The notes under the pieces are model-generated. The model saw only the letters and a program-made list of their open reading frames with translations, ran no database searches and was not told where the DNA came from. Shown here one piece after another: positions 11,513 to 23,975 of a stretch of DNA of 64,000 bases (the stretch's first letter is position 1; every line of letters begins with the position of its first letter). Where the stretch lies: positions 1,555,001-1,619,000 of the forward strand of contig JAWQEG010000129.1 in assembly GCA_033782935.1 (NCBI GenBank), given 5' to 3'. Position numbers and translations under genes: made by a program. This stretch comes from Petrolisthes cinctipes. Its lineage: Eukaryota > Arthropoda > Malacostraca > Decapoda > Porcellanidae.

Positions 11513-13016
11513 GGCATGTACAGATCGCTTCTGGGACCCCTAAATATCGAAGTTTCGGGTGTTTTAAGCCTGAATTTGAGATATAAACGTTTACTGAAGA
11601 TGAATGCACATATCGACTTTTGGGCACCTAAAACATCTATTTTGAGCATTATTTGGGCCTGTATTTTGAAAATACTCTAACACGGAGTAGGCATGTACAG
11701 ATCGCTTCTGGGACCCCAAAATATCGAATTTTCGGGTGTTTTGGACCTGAATTTGAGATATCGCCTTTAGGCACCTAAAATATCGATTTTTAGCATGTTT
11801 TGAGCCTATATTTGGAAAATATTCTAGCACTGAGTAGGTATGTACAGATCGCTTCTGGGACCCCAAAATATCGAATTTTCGGGTGTTTTGAGCTTGAATT
11901 TGAGATATAAATGAGTACAGAAGATGCATGCACATATCGACTTTTTGGCACATAAAATATCGATTTTGAGCATGTTTTGAGCCTATACTTTGAAAACATT
12001 CTAACACTGAGTAGGCATGTACAGATCGCTTCTGGGACCCTAAAATATCGAATTTTCGGGTGTTTAGGGCCAGAATTTGAGATATAAACGGGTACAGAAG
12101 ATGCATGCACATATCGACTTTTGGGCACCTAAAAGATCGATTTTCAGTATGTTTTTGGCCTGTATTTTGAAAATACTCTAACACGGAGTAGGCATGTACA
12201 GATCGCTTCTGGGACCCCTAAATATCGAAGTTTCGGGTGTTTTTGGGCCTTAATTTGAGATATCGCCTTTACGCACCTAAAATATCGATTTTTAGCATGT
12301 TTTGAGCCTATATTTTGAAAATATTCTAGCACTGAGTAGGCATGTACAGATCGCTTCTGGGACCCCAAAATATCGAATTTTCGGGTGTTTTGAGCCTGAA
12401 TTTGAGATATAAACGAGTACAGAAGATGCATGCACATATCGACTTTTGGGCACCTAAAATATCGATTTTGAGCATGTTTTGGGCCTGAATTTTGAAAATA
12501 CTCTAACACGGAGTAGGCATGTACAGATTGCTTCTGGGACCCCAAAATATTGAATTTTCGGGTGTTTAGGGCCAGAATTTGAGATATAAACGGGTACAGA
12601 AGATGCATGCACATATCGACTTTTGGGCACCTAAAAGATCGATTTTCAGTATGTTTTTGGCCTGTATTTTGAAAATACTCTAACACGGAGTAGGCATGTA
12701 CAGATCGCATCTGGGACCCCTAAATATCGAATTTTCGGGTGTTTTGGGCCTTAATTTGAGATATCGCCTTTACGCACCTAAAATATCGATTTTTAGCATG
12801 TTTTGAGCCTATATTTTGAAAATATTCTAGCACTGAGAAGGCATGTACAGATCGCTTCTGGGACCCCAAAATATCGAATTTTCGGGTGTTTTGAGCCTGA
12901 ATTTGAGATATAAACGAGTATAAAAGATGCATACACATATTGACTTTGGGCACCAAAAATATAGATTTTCAACATGTTTTTGGGCCTGAACTTTTAAAAT
13001 ACTCTAACACGGAGTA
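11513..13016. repeat. 1,503 bp tandem block, copy 2
   Basis: Starts 11690, 11837, 12014, 12191, 12339, 12516, 12693 and 12840 match copy 1 at an offset of 1,503 bp. I noticed single-base differences near 11946 (one G to T) and 12229 (gaagtttcg against gaattttcg). The last monomer (12840-13016, 177 bp) departs from copy 1 in its second half and instead resembles 8625-8801, so the block ends inside that monomer. Confidence 0.88.
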
Positions 13017-13517
13017 GGCATGTACAAATCGCTACTGGGACTCCAAAATATCGAATTTTCGGGTGTTTAGGGCCAGAATTTGAGATATAAACGGGTACAG
13101 ATGATGAATACACATATCGACTTTTGGGCACCTAAAAGATCAATTTTCAGTATGTTTTTGGCCTGAAATTTGAAAATACTCTAACACGGAGTAGGCATGT
13201 ACAGATCGCTTCTGGGACCCCTAAATATCGAAGTTTCTGGTATTTTGGGACTGAATTTGAGTTATCGACATTTTGGCAACTAAAATATCGATTTTTAGCA
13301 TGTTTTTAGCCTATATTTTGAAAATATTCTAGCACTGAGTAGGCATGTACAGATTGCTTCTGGGACCCCAAAATATTGAATTTTCGGGTGTTTTGAGCCT
13401 GAATTTGAGATATAAACGGGTACAGAAGATACATGCACATATTGACTTTGAGCATCTAAAATATCGATTTTGAGCATGTTTTGGGCCTGTATTTTGAAAA
13501 TACTCTAACACGGAGTA

Positions 13518-13871
13518 GGCATGTACAGATCGCTTCTGGGACCCCAAAATATCGAATTTTCGGGTGTTTTGAGCCTGAATTTGGGATATAAACGGGTAAT
13601 GAAGATGCATGCACATATTGACTTTTGGGCACTTAAAACATCGATTTTGAGCATGTTTTGGGCCTGTATTTTGAAAATACTCTAACACGGAGTAGGCATG
13701 TACAGATCGCTTCTGGGACCCCAAAATATCGAATTTTCGGGTGTTTTGAGCCTGAATTTGGGATATAAACGGGTAATGAAGATGCATGCACATATTGACT
13801 TTTGGGCACTTAAAACATCGATTTTTAGCATGTTTTGAGCCTATATTTTGAAAATATTCTAGCACTGAGTA
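13518..13871. repeat. Local tandem duplication of one E monomer
   Basis: The monomers at 13518-13694 and 13695-13871 share the private words gggtaatgaagatgc, acatattgacttttggg and cacttaaaacatcg. The equivalent left-hand block has one E copy at 9303, with gggtactgaag, followed by a D-like monomer at 9480. A duplication or conversion of one monomer therefore occurred in this copy only. Confidence 0.8.
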
Positions 13872-14224
13872 GGCATGTACAGATCGCTTCTGGAACCCCA
13901 AAATATCGAATTTTCTGGTGTTTTGAGCCTGAATTTGAGATATAAACGAGTACAGAAGATGCATGCACATATCGACTTTTGGGCACTTAAAATATCGATT
14001 TTGAGCATGTTTTGAGCCTATATTTTGAAAACAATCTAGCACTGAGTTGGCATGTACAGATCGATTCTGGGACCCCAAAATATCGAATTTTCGGGTGTTT
14101 TGAGCCTGAATTTGAGATATAAACGAGTATAGAAGATGCATACACATATTGACTTTGGGCACCAAAAATATCGATTTTCAGCATGTTTTGGGCCTGAATT
14201 TTGAAAATACTATAACACGGAGTA

Positions 14225-14578
14225 GGCATGTACAGATCGCTTCTGGGACCCCTAAATATCGAAGTTTCGGGTGTTTTAAGCCTGAATTTGAGATATAAAC
14301 GTTTACTGAAGATGAATGCACATATCGACTTTTGGGCACCTAAAACATCTATTTTGAGCATTATTTGGGCCTGTATTTTGAAAATACTCTAACACGGAGT
14401 AGTCATGTACAGATCGCTTCTGGGACCCCTAAATATCGAAGTTTCGGGTGTTTTAAGCCTGAATTTGAGATATAAACGTTTACTGAAGATGCATGCACAT
14501 ATCGACTTTTGGGCACCTAAAACATCGATTTTGAGCATGTTTTGGGCCTGTATTTTGAAAATACTCTAACACGGAGTA
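14225..14578. repeat. Local tandem duplication of one monomer
   Basis: Both 14225-14401 and 14402-14578 contain cgaagtttcgggtgtttta and aaacgtttactgaag, whereas the left-hand counterpart has only one such monomer (10010-10186). The second copy starts gtcatg rather than ggcatg. This accounts exactly for the change of offset from 4,215 to 4,392. Confidence 0.82.
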
Positions 14579-15226
14579 GGCATGTATGGATCGCTTCTGG
14601 TACCCCAAAATATCGAATTTTCGGGTGTTTTGGACCTGAATTTGAGATATCGCCTTTAAGCACCTAAAATATCGATTTTTAGCATGTTTTGAGCCTATAT
14701 TTGGAAAATATTCTAGCACTGAGTAGGTATGTACAGATTGCTTCTGGGACCTCAAAATATCGAATTTTCGGGTGTTTTGAGCTTGAATTTGAGATATAAA
14801 TGAGTACAGAAGATGCATGCACATATCGACTTTTGGGCACCTAAAATATCGATTTTGAGCATGTTTTGAGCCTATATTTTGAAAACATTCTAACACTGAG
14901 TAGGCATGTACAGATCGCTTCTGGGACCCTAAAATATCGAATTTTCGGGTGTTTAGGGCCAGAATTTGAGATATAAACGGGTACAGAAGATGCATGCACA
15001 TATCGACTTTTGTGCACCTAAAAGATCGATTTTCAGTATGTTTTTGGCCTGTATTTTGAAAATACTCTAACACGAAGTAGGCATGTACAGATCGCTTCTG
15101 GGACCCCTAAATATCGAATTTTCGGGTGTTTTGGGCCTTAATTTGAGATATCGCCTTTACGCACCTAAAATATCGATTTTTAGCATGTTTTGAGCCTATA
15201 ATTTGAAAATATTCTAGCACTGAGTA

Positions 15227-18200
15227 GGCATGTACAGATCGCTTCTGGGACCCCAAAATATCGAATTTTCGGGTGTTTTGAGCCTGAATTTGAGATATAA
15301 ACGAGTACAGAAGATGCATGCACATATCGACTTTTGGCCACCTAAAATATCGATTTTGAGCATGTTTTGAGCCTATATTTTGAAAACATTCTAGCACTAA
15401 GTAGGCATGTACAGATCGCTTCTGGGTCCCCAAAATATCGAATTTTCGGGTGTTTTGAGCCTGAATTTAAGATATAAACGAGTACAGAAGATGCATAGCA
15501 TCACATATCGACTTTTTGGCACCTAAAATATCGATTTTGAGCATGTTTTGAGCCTATATTTTGAAAACATTCTAGCACTGAGTAGGCATGCACAGATCGC
15601 TTCTGGGACCCCAAAATATCGAATTTTCGGGTGTTTTGAGCCTGAATTTGAGATATAAACGAGTATAGAAGATGCATACACATATTGACTTTGGGCACCA
15701 AAAATATCGATTTTCAGCATATTTTGCTCCTGAATTTTGAAAATACTCTAACACGGAGTAGGCATGTACAAATCGCTACTAGGACCCCAAAATATCGAAT
15801 TTTCGGGTGTTTAGGGCCAGAATTTGAGATATAAACGGGTACAGATGATGAATGCACATATCGACTTTTGGGCACCTAAAAGATCGATTTTCAGTATGTT
15901 TTTGGCCTGAATTTTGAAAATACTCTAACACGGAGTAGGCATGTACAGATCGCTTCTGGGACCCCTAAATATTGAATTTTCGGGTGTTTTAAGCCTGAAT
16001 ATGAGATATCGACTTTGGGCACCTAAAATATCGATTTTTAGCAGGTTTTTAGCCTATATTTTGAAAATATTCTAGCACTGAGTAGGCATGTATAGATTGC
16101 TTCTGGGACCCCAAAATATTGAATTTTCGGGTGTTTTGGGCCTGAATTTGAGATATAAACGGGTACAGAAGATACATGCACATATTGACTTTGGGCACCA
16201 AAAATATCGATTTTGAGCATGTTTTGGGCCTGTATTTTGAAAATACTCTAACACGGAGTAGGCATGTACAGATCGCTTCTGGGACCCCAAAATATCGAAT
16301 TTTCGGGTGTTTAGGGCCAGAATTTGAGATATAAACGGGTACAGAAGATGCATGCACATATCGACTTTTGGACACCTAAAAGATCGATTTTCAGTATGTT
16401 TTTGGCCTGTATTTTAAAAATACTCTAACACGGAGTAAACATGTACAGATCGCTTCAGGGACACCAAAATATCGAATTTTCGGGTGTTTTGAGCCTGAAT
16501 CTGAGATATAAACGAGTACAGAAGATGCATGCACATATCGACTTTTGGGCACCTAAAATATCGATTTTGAGCATGTTTTGAGCCTATATTTTGAAAACAT
16601 TCTAGCACTGAGTAGGCATGTATAGATCACTTCTGGGACACCAAAATATCGAATTTTCGGGTGTTTTGAGCCTAAATTTGAGATATAAACGAGTATAGAA
16701 GATGCATACACATATTGACTTTGGGCACCAAAAATATTGATTTTCAGCATGTTTGGGGCCTGAATTTTGAAAATACTCTAACACTGAGTAGGCATGTACA
16801 GATCGCTTCTGAGACCCCAAAATATCGAATTTTTGGGTGTTTAGGGCCAGAATTTGAGATATAAAAGGGTACAGAAGATGCATGCACATATCGACTTTTG
16901 GACACCTAAAAGATCGATTTTCAGTATGTTTTTGGTGAGTATTTTGAAAATACTCTAACACGGAGTAGGCATGTACAGATCGCTTCTGGGACCCCTAAAT
17001 ATCGAATTTTCGGGTGTTTTAAGCCTGAATATGAGATATCGACTATGGGCACCTAAAATATCGATTTTCAGCATATATTGAGCCTATATTTTGAAAATAT
17101 TCTAGCACTGAGTAGGCATGTACAGATCGCTTCTTTGACCCCAAAATATCGAATTTTCGGGTGTTTTGAGCCTGAATTTGAGATATAAATGAGTACAGAA
17201 GATGCATGCACATATCGACTTTTGGGCACCTAAAATATCGATTTTGAGCATGTTTTGAGCCTATATTTGGAAAACAATTTAGCACTGAGTTGGCATGTAC
17301 AGATCGCTTCTGGGACCCCAAAATATCGAATTTTCGGGTGTTTTGAGCCTGAATTTGAGATATAAACGAGTATAGAAGATGCATACACATATTGACTTTG
17401 GGCACCAAAAGTATCGATTTTCAGCATGTTTTGGGCCTGAATTTTGAAAATACTCTAACACGGAGTAGGCATGTACAGATCGCTTCTGGGACCCCAAAAT
17501 ATCAATTTTCGGGTGTTTAGGGCCAGAATTTAAGATATAAACGGGTACAGATGATGCATGCACATATCGACTTTTGGGCACATAAAACATCGATTTTCAG
17601 TATGTTTTTGGCCTGTATTTTGAAAATACTCTAACACGGAGTAGGCATGTACAGATCGCTTCTGGGACCCCTAAATATCGAATTTTCGAGTGTTTTAAGG
17701 CTGAATTTGAGATATAAACGGGTACTGAAGATTCATGCACATATCGACTTTTGGGCACCTAAAAGATCGATTTTCAGTATGTTTTTGGCCTGTATTTTGA
17801 AAATACTCTAACACGGAGTAAACATGTACAGATCGCTTCTGGGACCCCTAAATATCGAATTTTCGGGTGTTTTGGGCCTTAATTTGAGATATCGCCTTTA
17901 CGCACCTAAAATATCGATTTTTAGCATGTTTTGAGCCTATATTTTGAAAATATTCTAGCACTGAGTAGGCATGTACAGATCGCTTCAGGGACACCAAAAT
18001 ATCGAATTTTCGGGTGTTTTGAGCCTGAATCTGAGATATAAACGACTACAGAAGATGCATGCACATATCGACTTTTGGGCACCTAAAATATCGATTTTGA
18101 GCATGTTTTGAGCCTATATTTTGAAAACATTCTAGCACTAAGTAGGCATGTACAGGTCGCTTCTGGGACCCCAAAATATTGAATTTTCTGGTGTTTTGAG

Positions 18201-18851
18201 CCTGAATTTGAGATATAAACGAGTACAGAAGATGCATGCACATATCGACTTTTGGGCACCTAAAATATCGATTTTGAGCATGTTTTGAGCCTATATTTTG
18301 AAAACATTCTAGCACTGAGTAGGCATGTACAGATCGCTTCTGGGACACCAAAATATCGAATTTTCGGGTGTTTTGAGCCTGAATTTGAGATATAAACGAG
18401 TATAGAAGATGCATACACATATTGACTTTGGGCACCAAAAATATCGATTTTCAGCATGTTTTGGGCCTGAATTTTGAAAATACTCTAACACGGAGTAGGC
18501 ATGTACAAATCGCTACTGGGACCCCAAAATATCGAATTTTCGGGTGTTTAGGGCCAGAATTTGAGATATAAACGGGTACATATGATGAATGCACATATCG
18601 ACTTTTGTGCACCTAAAAGATCGATTTTCAGTATGTTTTTGGCCTGAATTTTGAAAATACTCTAACATGGAGTAGGCATGTACAGATCGCTTCTGGGACC
18701 CCTAAATATCGAATTTTCGGGTGTTTTAAGGCTGAATTTGAGATATAAACGTGTACTGAAGATGCATGCACATATCGACTTTTGGGCACCTAAAAGATCG
18801 ATTTTCAGTATGTTTTTGGCCTGTATTTTGAAAATACTCTAACACGGAGTA
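15227..18851. repeat. Mixed satellite segment of 21 monomers
   Basis: Starts run 15227, 15404, 15585, 15761, 15938, 16085 and so on to 18675. The monomer 15404-15584 is 181 bp because gatgcatgcac is replaced by gatgcatagcatcac near 15491-15505. The stretch 17468-17820, with ttttcgagtgttttaagg and gaagattcatgcac, recurs at 21710 and 23065. This segment appears to be a source or relative of the 1,355 bp block further right. Confidence 0.8.
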
Positions 18852-21321
18852 AACATGTACAGATCGCTTCTGGGAACCCTAAATATCGAATTTTCGGGTG
18901 TTTTGGGCCTTAATTTGAGATATCGCCTTTAGGCACCTAAAATATCGATTTTTAGCATGTTTTGAGCCTATATTTTTAAAATATTCTAGCACTGAGTAGG
19001 CATGTACAGATCGCTTCAGGGACACCAAAATATCGAATTTTCGGGTGTTTTGAGCCTGAATCTGAGATATAAACGAGTACAGAAGATGCATGCACATATC
19101 GACTTTTGGGCACCTAAAATGTCGATTTTGAGCATGTTTTGAGCCTATATTTTGAAAACATTCTAGCACTAAGTAGGCATGTACAGGTCGCTTCTGGGAC
19201 CTCAAAATATCGAATTTTCGGGTGTTTTGAGCCTGAATTTGAGATATAAACGAGTACAGAAGATGGATGCACATATCAACTTTTGGGCACCTAAAATATC
19301 GATTTTGAGCATGTATTGAGCATATATTTTGAAAACATTCTAGCACTGAGTAGGCATGTACAGATCGCTTCTGGGACACCAAAATATCGAATTTTCGGGT
19401 GTTTTGAGCCTGAATTTGAGATATAAACGAGTATAGAAGATGCATACACATATTGACTTTGAGCACCAAAAATATTGATTTTCAGCATGTTTTGGGCCTG
19501 AATTTTGAAAATACTCTAACACGGAGTAGGCATGTACAAATCGCTTCAGGGACACCAAAATATCGAATTTTCGTGTGTTTAGGGCCAGAAATTGAGATAT
19601 AAACGGGTACAGATAATGAATGCACATATCGACTTTTGTGCACCTATAAGATCGATTTTCAGTATGTTTTTGGCCTGAATTTTGAAAATACTCTAACACG
19701 GAGTAGGCATGTACAGATCGCTTCTGGGACCCCTAAATATCGAATTTTCGGGTGTTTTGGGACTGAATTTGAGATATCGACTTTTTGGCACCTAAAATAT
19801 CGATTTTTAGCATGTTTTTAGCCTATAATTTGAAAATATTCTAGCACTGAGTAGGCATGTACAGATTGCTTCTGGGACCCCAAAATATTGAATTTTCGGG
19901 TGTTTTGAGCCTGAATTTGAGATATAAACGGGTACAGAAGATACATGCACATATTGACTTTGGGCATCTAAAATATCGATTTTGAGCATGTTTTGAGCCT
20001 ATATTTTGAAAACATTCTAGCACTGAGTAGGCATGTACAGATCACTTCTGGGACCCCAAAATATCGAATTTTCGGGTGTTTTGAGCCTGAATTTGGGATA
20101 TAAACGGGTACTGAAGATGCATGCACATATCGACTTTTGGGCACCTAAAACATCGATTTTGATCATGTTTTGGGCCTGTATTTTGAAAATACTCTAACAC
20201 GGAGTAGGCATGTACAGATCGCTTCTGGGACCTCAAAATATCGAATTTTCGGGTGTTTAGGGCCAGAATTTGAGATATAAACGGGTACAGAAGATGCATG
20301 CACATATCGACTTTTGGGCACCTAAAAGATCGATTTTCAGTATGTTTTTGGCCTGTATTTTGAAAATACTCTAACACGGAGTAGGCATGTACAGATCGCT
20401 TCTGGGACCCCTAAATATCGAATTTTCGGGTGTTTTGAGCCTTAATATGAAATATCAACTTTGGGCACCTAAAATATCGATTTTTTAGCTTGTTTTGAGC
20501 CTATATTTTGAAAATATTCTAGCACTGTGTAGGCATGTACAGATCGCTTCTGGAACCCCAAAATATCTAATTTTCGGGTGTTTTGAGCCTGAATTTGAGA
20601 TATAAACGAGTACAGAAGATGCATGCACATATCGACTTTTGGGCAAATAAAATATCGATTTTGAGCATGTTTTGAGCCTATATTTTGAAAACAATCTAGC
20701 ACTGAGTTGGCATGTACAGATCGCTTCTGGGACCCCAAAATATCGAATTTTCGGGTGTTTTGAGCCTGAATTTGAGATATAAACGAGTATAGAAGATGCA
20801 TACACATATTGACTTTGGGCACCAAAAATATTGATTTTCAGCATGTTTTGCGCCTGATTTTTGAAAATACTCTAACACGGAGTAGGCATGTACAGATCGC
20901 TTCTGGGACCCCTAAATATCGAAGTTTCGGGTGTTTTAAACCTGAATTTGAGATATAACCGTTTACTGAAGATGCATGCACATATCGACTTTTGGGCACC
21001 TAAAACATCGATTTTGAGCATGTTTTAAGCCTGTATTTTGAAAATACTCTAACACGGAGTAGGCATGTACAGATCGCTTCTGGGACCTCAAAATATCGAA
21101 TTTTCAGGTGTTTTGGGCCTGAATTTGAGATATCGCCTTTACGCACCTAAAATATCGATTTTTAGCATGTTTTGAGCCTATATTTGGAAAATATTCTAGC
21201 ACTGAGTAGGTATGTACAGATCGCTTCTGGGACCCCAAAATATCGAATTTTCGGGTGTTTTGAGCTTGAATTTGAGATATAAACGAGTACAGAAGATGCA
21301 TGCACATATCGACTTTTGGGC
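18852..21321. repeat. 2.5 kb segment, copy 1 (offset 4,566 bp to copy 2)
   Basis: It begins with a gtaaacatg C monomer and runs through starts 18999, 19176, 19353, 19529, 19706, 19854, 20030, 20207, 20384, 20532, 20709, 20885, 21062 and 21209. All recur at +4,566. Distinctive words include gatcgcttcagggacacc, aaaatgtcgattttg and tgtgtttagggccagaaat. Similarity stops in the second half of the 21209 monomer. Confidence 0.88.
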
Positions 21322-22620
21322 ACCTAAAAGATCGATTTTCAGTATGTTTTTGGCCTGTATTTTGAAAATACTCTAACACGGAGTAGGCATGTACAGATCG
21401 CTTCTGGGACCCCTAAATATCGAATTTTCGGGTGTTTTGGGCCTTAATTTGAGATATCGCCTTTACGCACCTAAAATATCGATTTTTAGCATGTTTTGAG
21501 CCTATATTTTGAAAATATTCTAGCACTGAGTAGGCATGTACAGATCGCTTCTGGGACCCCAAAATATCGAATTTTCGGGTGTTTTGAGCCTGAATTTGAG
21601 ATATAAATGAGTACAGAAGATGCATGCACATATCGACTTTTGTTCACCAAAAATATCGATTTTCAGCATGTTTTGGGCCTGAATTTTGAAAATACTCTAA
21701 CACGGAGTAGGCATGTACAGATCGCTTCTGGGACCCCAAAATATCAATTTTCGGGTGTTTAGGGCCAGAATTTAAGATATAAACAGGTACAGATGATGCA
21801 TGCACATATCAACTTTTGGGCACATAAAACATCGATTTTCAGTATGTTTTTGGCCTGTATTTTGAAAATACTCTAACACGGAGTAGGCATGTACAGATCG
21901 CTTCTGGGACCCCTAAATATCGAATTTTCGAGTGTTTTAAGGCTGAATTTGAGATATAAACGGGTACTGAAGATTCATGCACATATCGACTTTTGGGCAC
22001 CTAAAAGATCGATTTTCAGTATGTTTTTGGCCTGTATTTTGAAAATACTCTAACACGGAGTAAACATGTACAGATCGCTTCTGGGAACCCTAAATATCGA
22101 ATTTTCGGGTGTTTTGGGCCTTAATTTGAGATATCGCCTTTAGGCACCTAAAATATCGATTTTTAGCATGTTTTGAGCCTATATTTTTAAAATATTCTAG
22201 CACTGAGTAGGCATGTACAGATCGCTTCAGGGACACCAAAATATCGAATTTTCGGGTGTTTTGAGCCTGAATCTGAGATATAAACGAGTACAGAAGATGC
22301 ATGCACATATCGACTTTTGGGTACCTAAAATGTCGATTTTGAGCATGTTTTGAGCCTATATTTTGAAAACATTCTAGCACTAAGTAGGCATGTACAGGTC
22401 GCTTCTGGGACCTCAAAATATCGAATTTTCGGGTGTTTTGAGCCTGAATTTGAGATATAAACGAGTACAGAAGATGGATGCACATATCAACTTTTGGGCA
22501 CCTAAAATATCGATTTTGAGCATGTATTGAGCATATATTTTGAAAACATTCTAGCACTGAGTAGGCATGTACAGATCGCTTCTGGGACACCAAAATATCG
22601 AATTTTCGGGTGTTTTGAGC
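21266..22620. repeat. 1,355 bp tandem block, copy 1
   Basis: Eight monomer intervals: 147, 177, 176, 177, 147, 177, 177 and 177 from 21386 to 22741. The left boundary is set by gagcTtgaattt at 21266, repeated at 22621, where the upstream sequence differs (gggaccccaaaa against gggacaccaaaa). The breakpoint therefore lies inside a monomer, not at its edge. Confidence 0.85.
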
Positions 22621-23975
22621 TTGAATTTGAGATATAAACGAGTACAGAAGATGCATGCACATATCGACTTTTGGGCACCTAAAAGATCGATTTTCAGTAT
22701 GTTTTTGGCCTGTATTTTGAAAATACTCTAACACGGAGTAGGCATGTACAGATCGCTTCTGGGACCCCTAAATATCGAATTTTCGGGTGTTTTGGGCCTT
22801 AATTTGAGATATCGCCTTTACGCACCTAAAATATCGATTTTTAGCATGTTTTGAGCCTATATTTTGAAAATATTCTAGCACTGAGTAGGCATGTACAGAT
22901 CGCTTCTGGGACCCCAAAATATCGAATTTTCGGGTGTTTTGAGCCTGAATTTGAGATATAAATGAGTACAGAAGATGCATGCACATATCGACTTTTGTTC
23001 ACCAAAAATATCGATTTTCAGCATGTTTTGGGCCTGAATTTTGAAAATACTCTAACACGGAGTAGGCATGTACAGATCGCTTCTGGGACCCCAAAATATC
23101 AATTTTCGGGTGTTTAGGGCCAGAATTTAAGATATAAACAGGTACAGATGATGCATGCACATATCAACTTTTGGGCACATAAAACATCGATTTTCAGTAT
23201 GTTTTTGGCCTGTATTTTGAAAATACTCTAACACGGAGTAGGCATGTACAGATCGCTTCTGGGACCCCTAAATATCGAATTTTCGAGTGTTTTAAGGCTG
23301 AATTTGAGATATAAACGGGTACTGAAGATTCATGCACATATCGACTTTTGGGCACCTAAAAGATCGATTTTCAGTATGTTTTTGGCCTGTATTTTGAAAA
23401 TACTCTAACACGGAGTAAACATGTACAGATCGCTTCTGGGAACCCTAAATATCGAATTTTCGGGTGTTTTGGGCCTTAATTTGAGATATCGCCTTTAGGC
23501 ACCTAAAATATCGATTTTTAGCATGTTTTGAGCCTATATTTTTAAAATATTCTAGCACTGAGTAGGCATGTACAGATCGCTTCAGGGACACCAAAATATC
23601 GAATTTTCGGGTGTTTTGAGCCTGAATCTGAGATATAAACGAGTACAGAAGATGCATGCACATATCGACTTTTGGGTACCTAAAATGTCGATTTTGAGCA
23701 TGTTTTGAGCCTATATTTTGAAAACATTCTAGCACTAAGTAGGCATGTACAGGTCGCTTCTGGGACCTCAAAATATCGAATTTTCGGGTGTTTTGAGCCT
23801 GAATTTGAGATATAAACGAGTACAGAAGATGGATGCACATATCAACTTTTGGGCACCTAAAATATCGATTTTGAGCATGTATTGAGCATATATTTTGAAA
23901 ACATTCTAGCACTGAGTAGGCATGTACAGATCGCTTCTGGGACACCAAAATATCGAATTTTCGGGTGTTTTGAGC
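22621..23975. repeat. 1,355 bp tandem block, copy 2
   Basis: I noticed no base difference from copy 1, although I compared by eye only. Starts 22741, 22888, 23065, 23241, 23418, 23565, 23742 and 23919 match copy 1. At 23976 the sequence leaves the block (gagcCtgaattt) and continues as the right part of the 2.5 kb segment. The last 560 bp therefore belong to both repeats. Confidence 0.85.

Larger units (their letters stand above)
13017..15226. repeat. Second copy of 8802-10835, with one added monomer
   Basis: Starts 13017, 13194, 13342, 13518, 13695, 13872, 14049 and 14225 match 8802-10010 at offset 4,215. From 14579 the match continues with 10187 onward at offset 4,392. The jump of 177 bp is one additional monomer at 14225-14578. 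With the 1,503 bp pair in between, this reads as block X, unit Y, unit Y, block X, part of Y. Confidence 0.85.

Noticed and set aside
13329..14165. Long minus-strand ORF of 278 codons, and many shorter ones with the same 59-residue period
   Set aside because: The reading frame simply follows consecutive 177 bp satellite monomers and breaks whenever a 176 or 147 bp monomer intervenes. Other frames of the same strand are also open for long stretches. There is no independent coding signal, so none is annotated as a gene.
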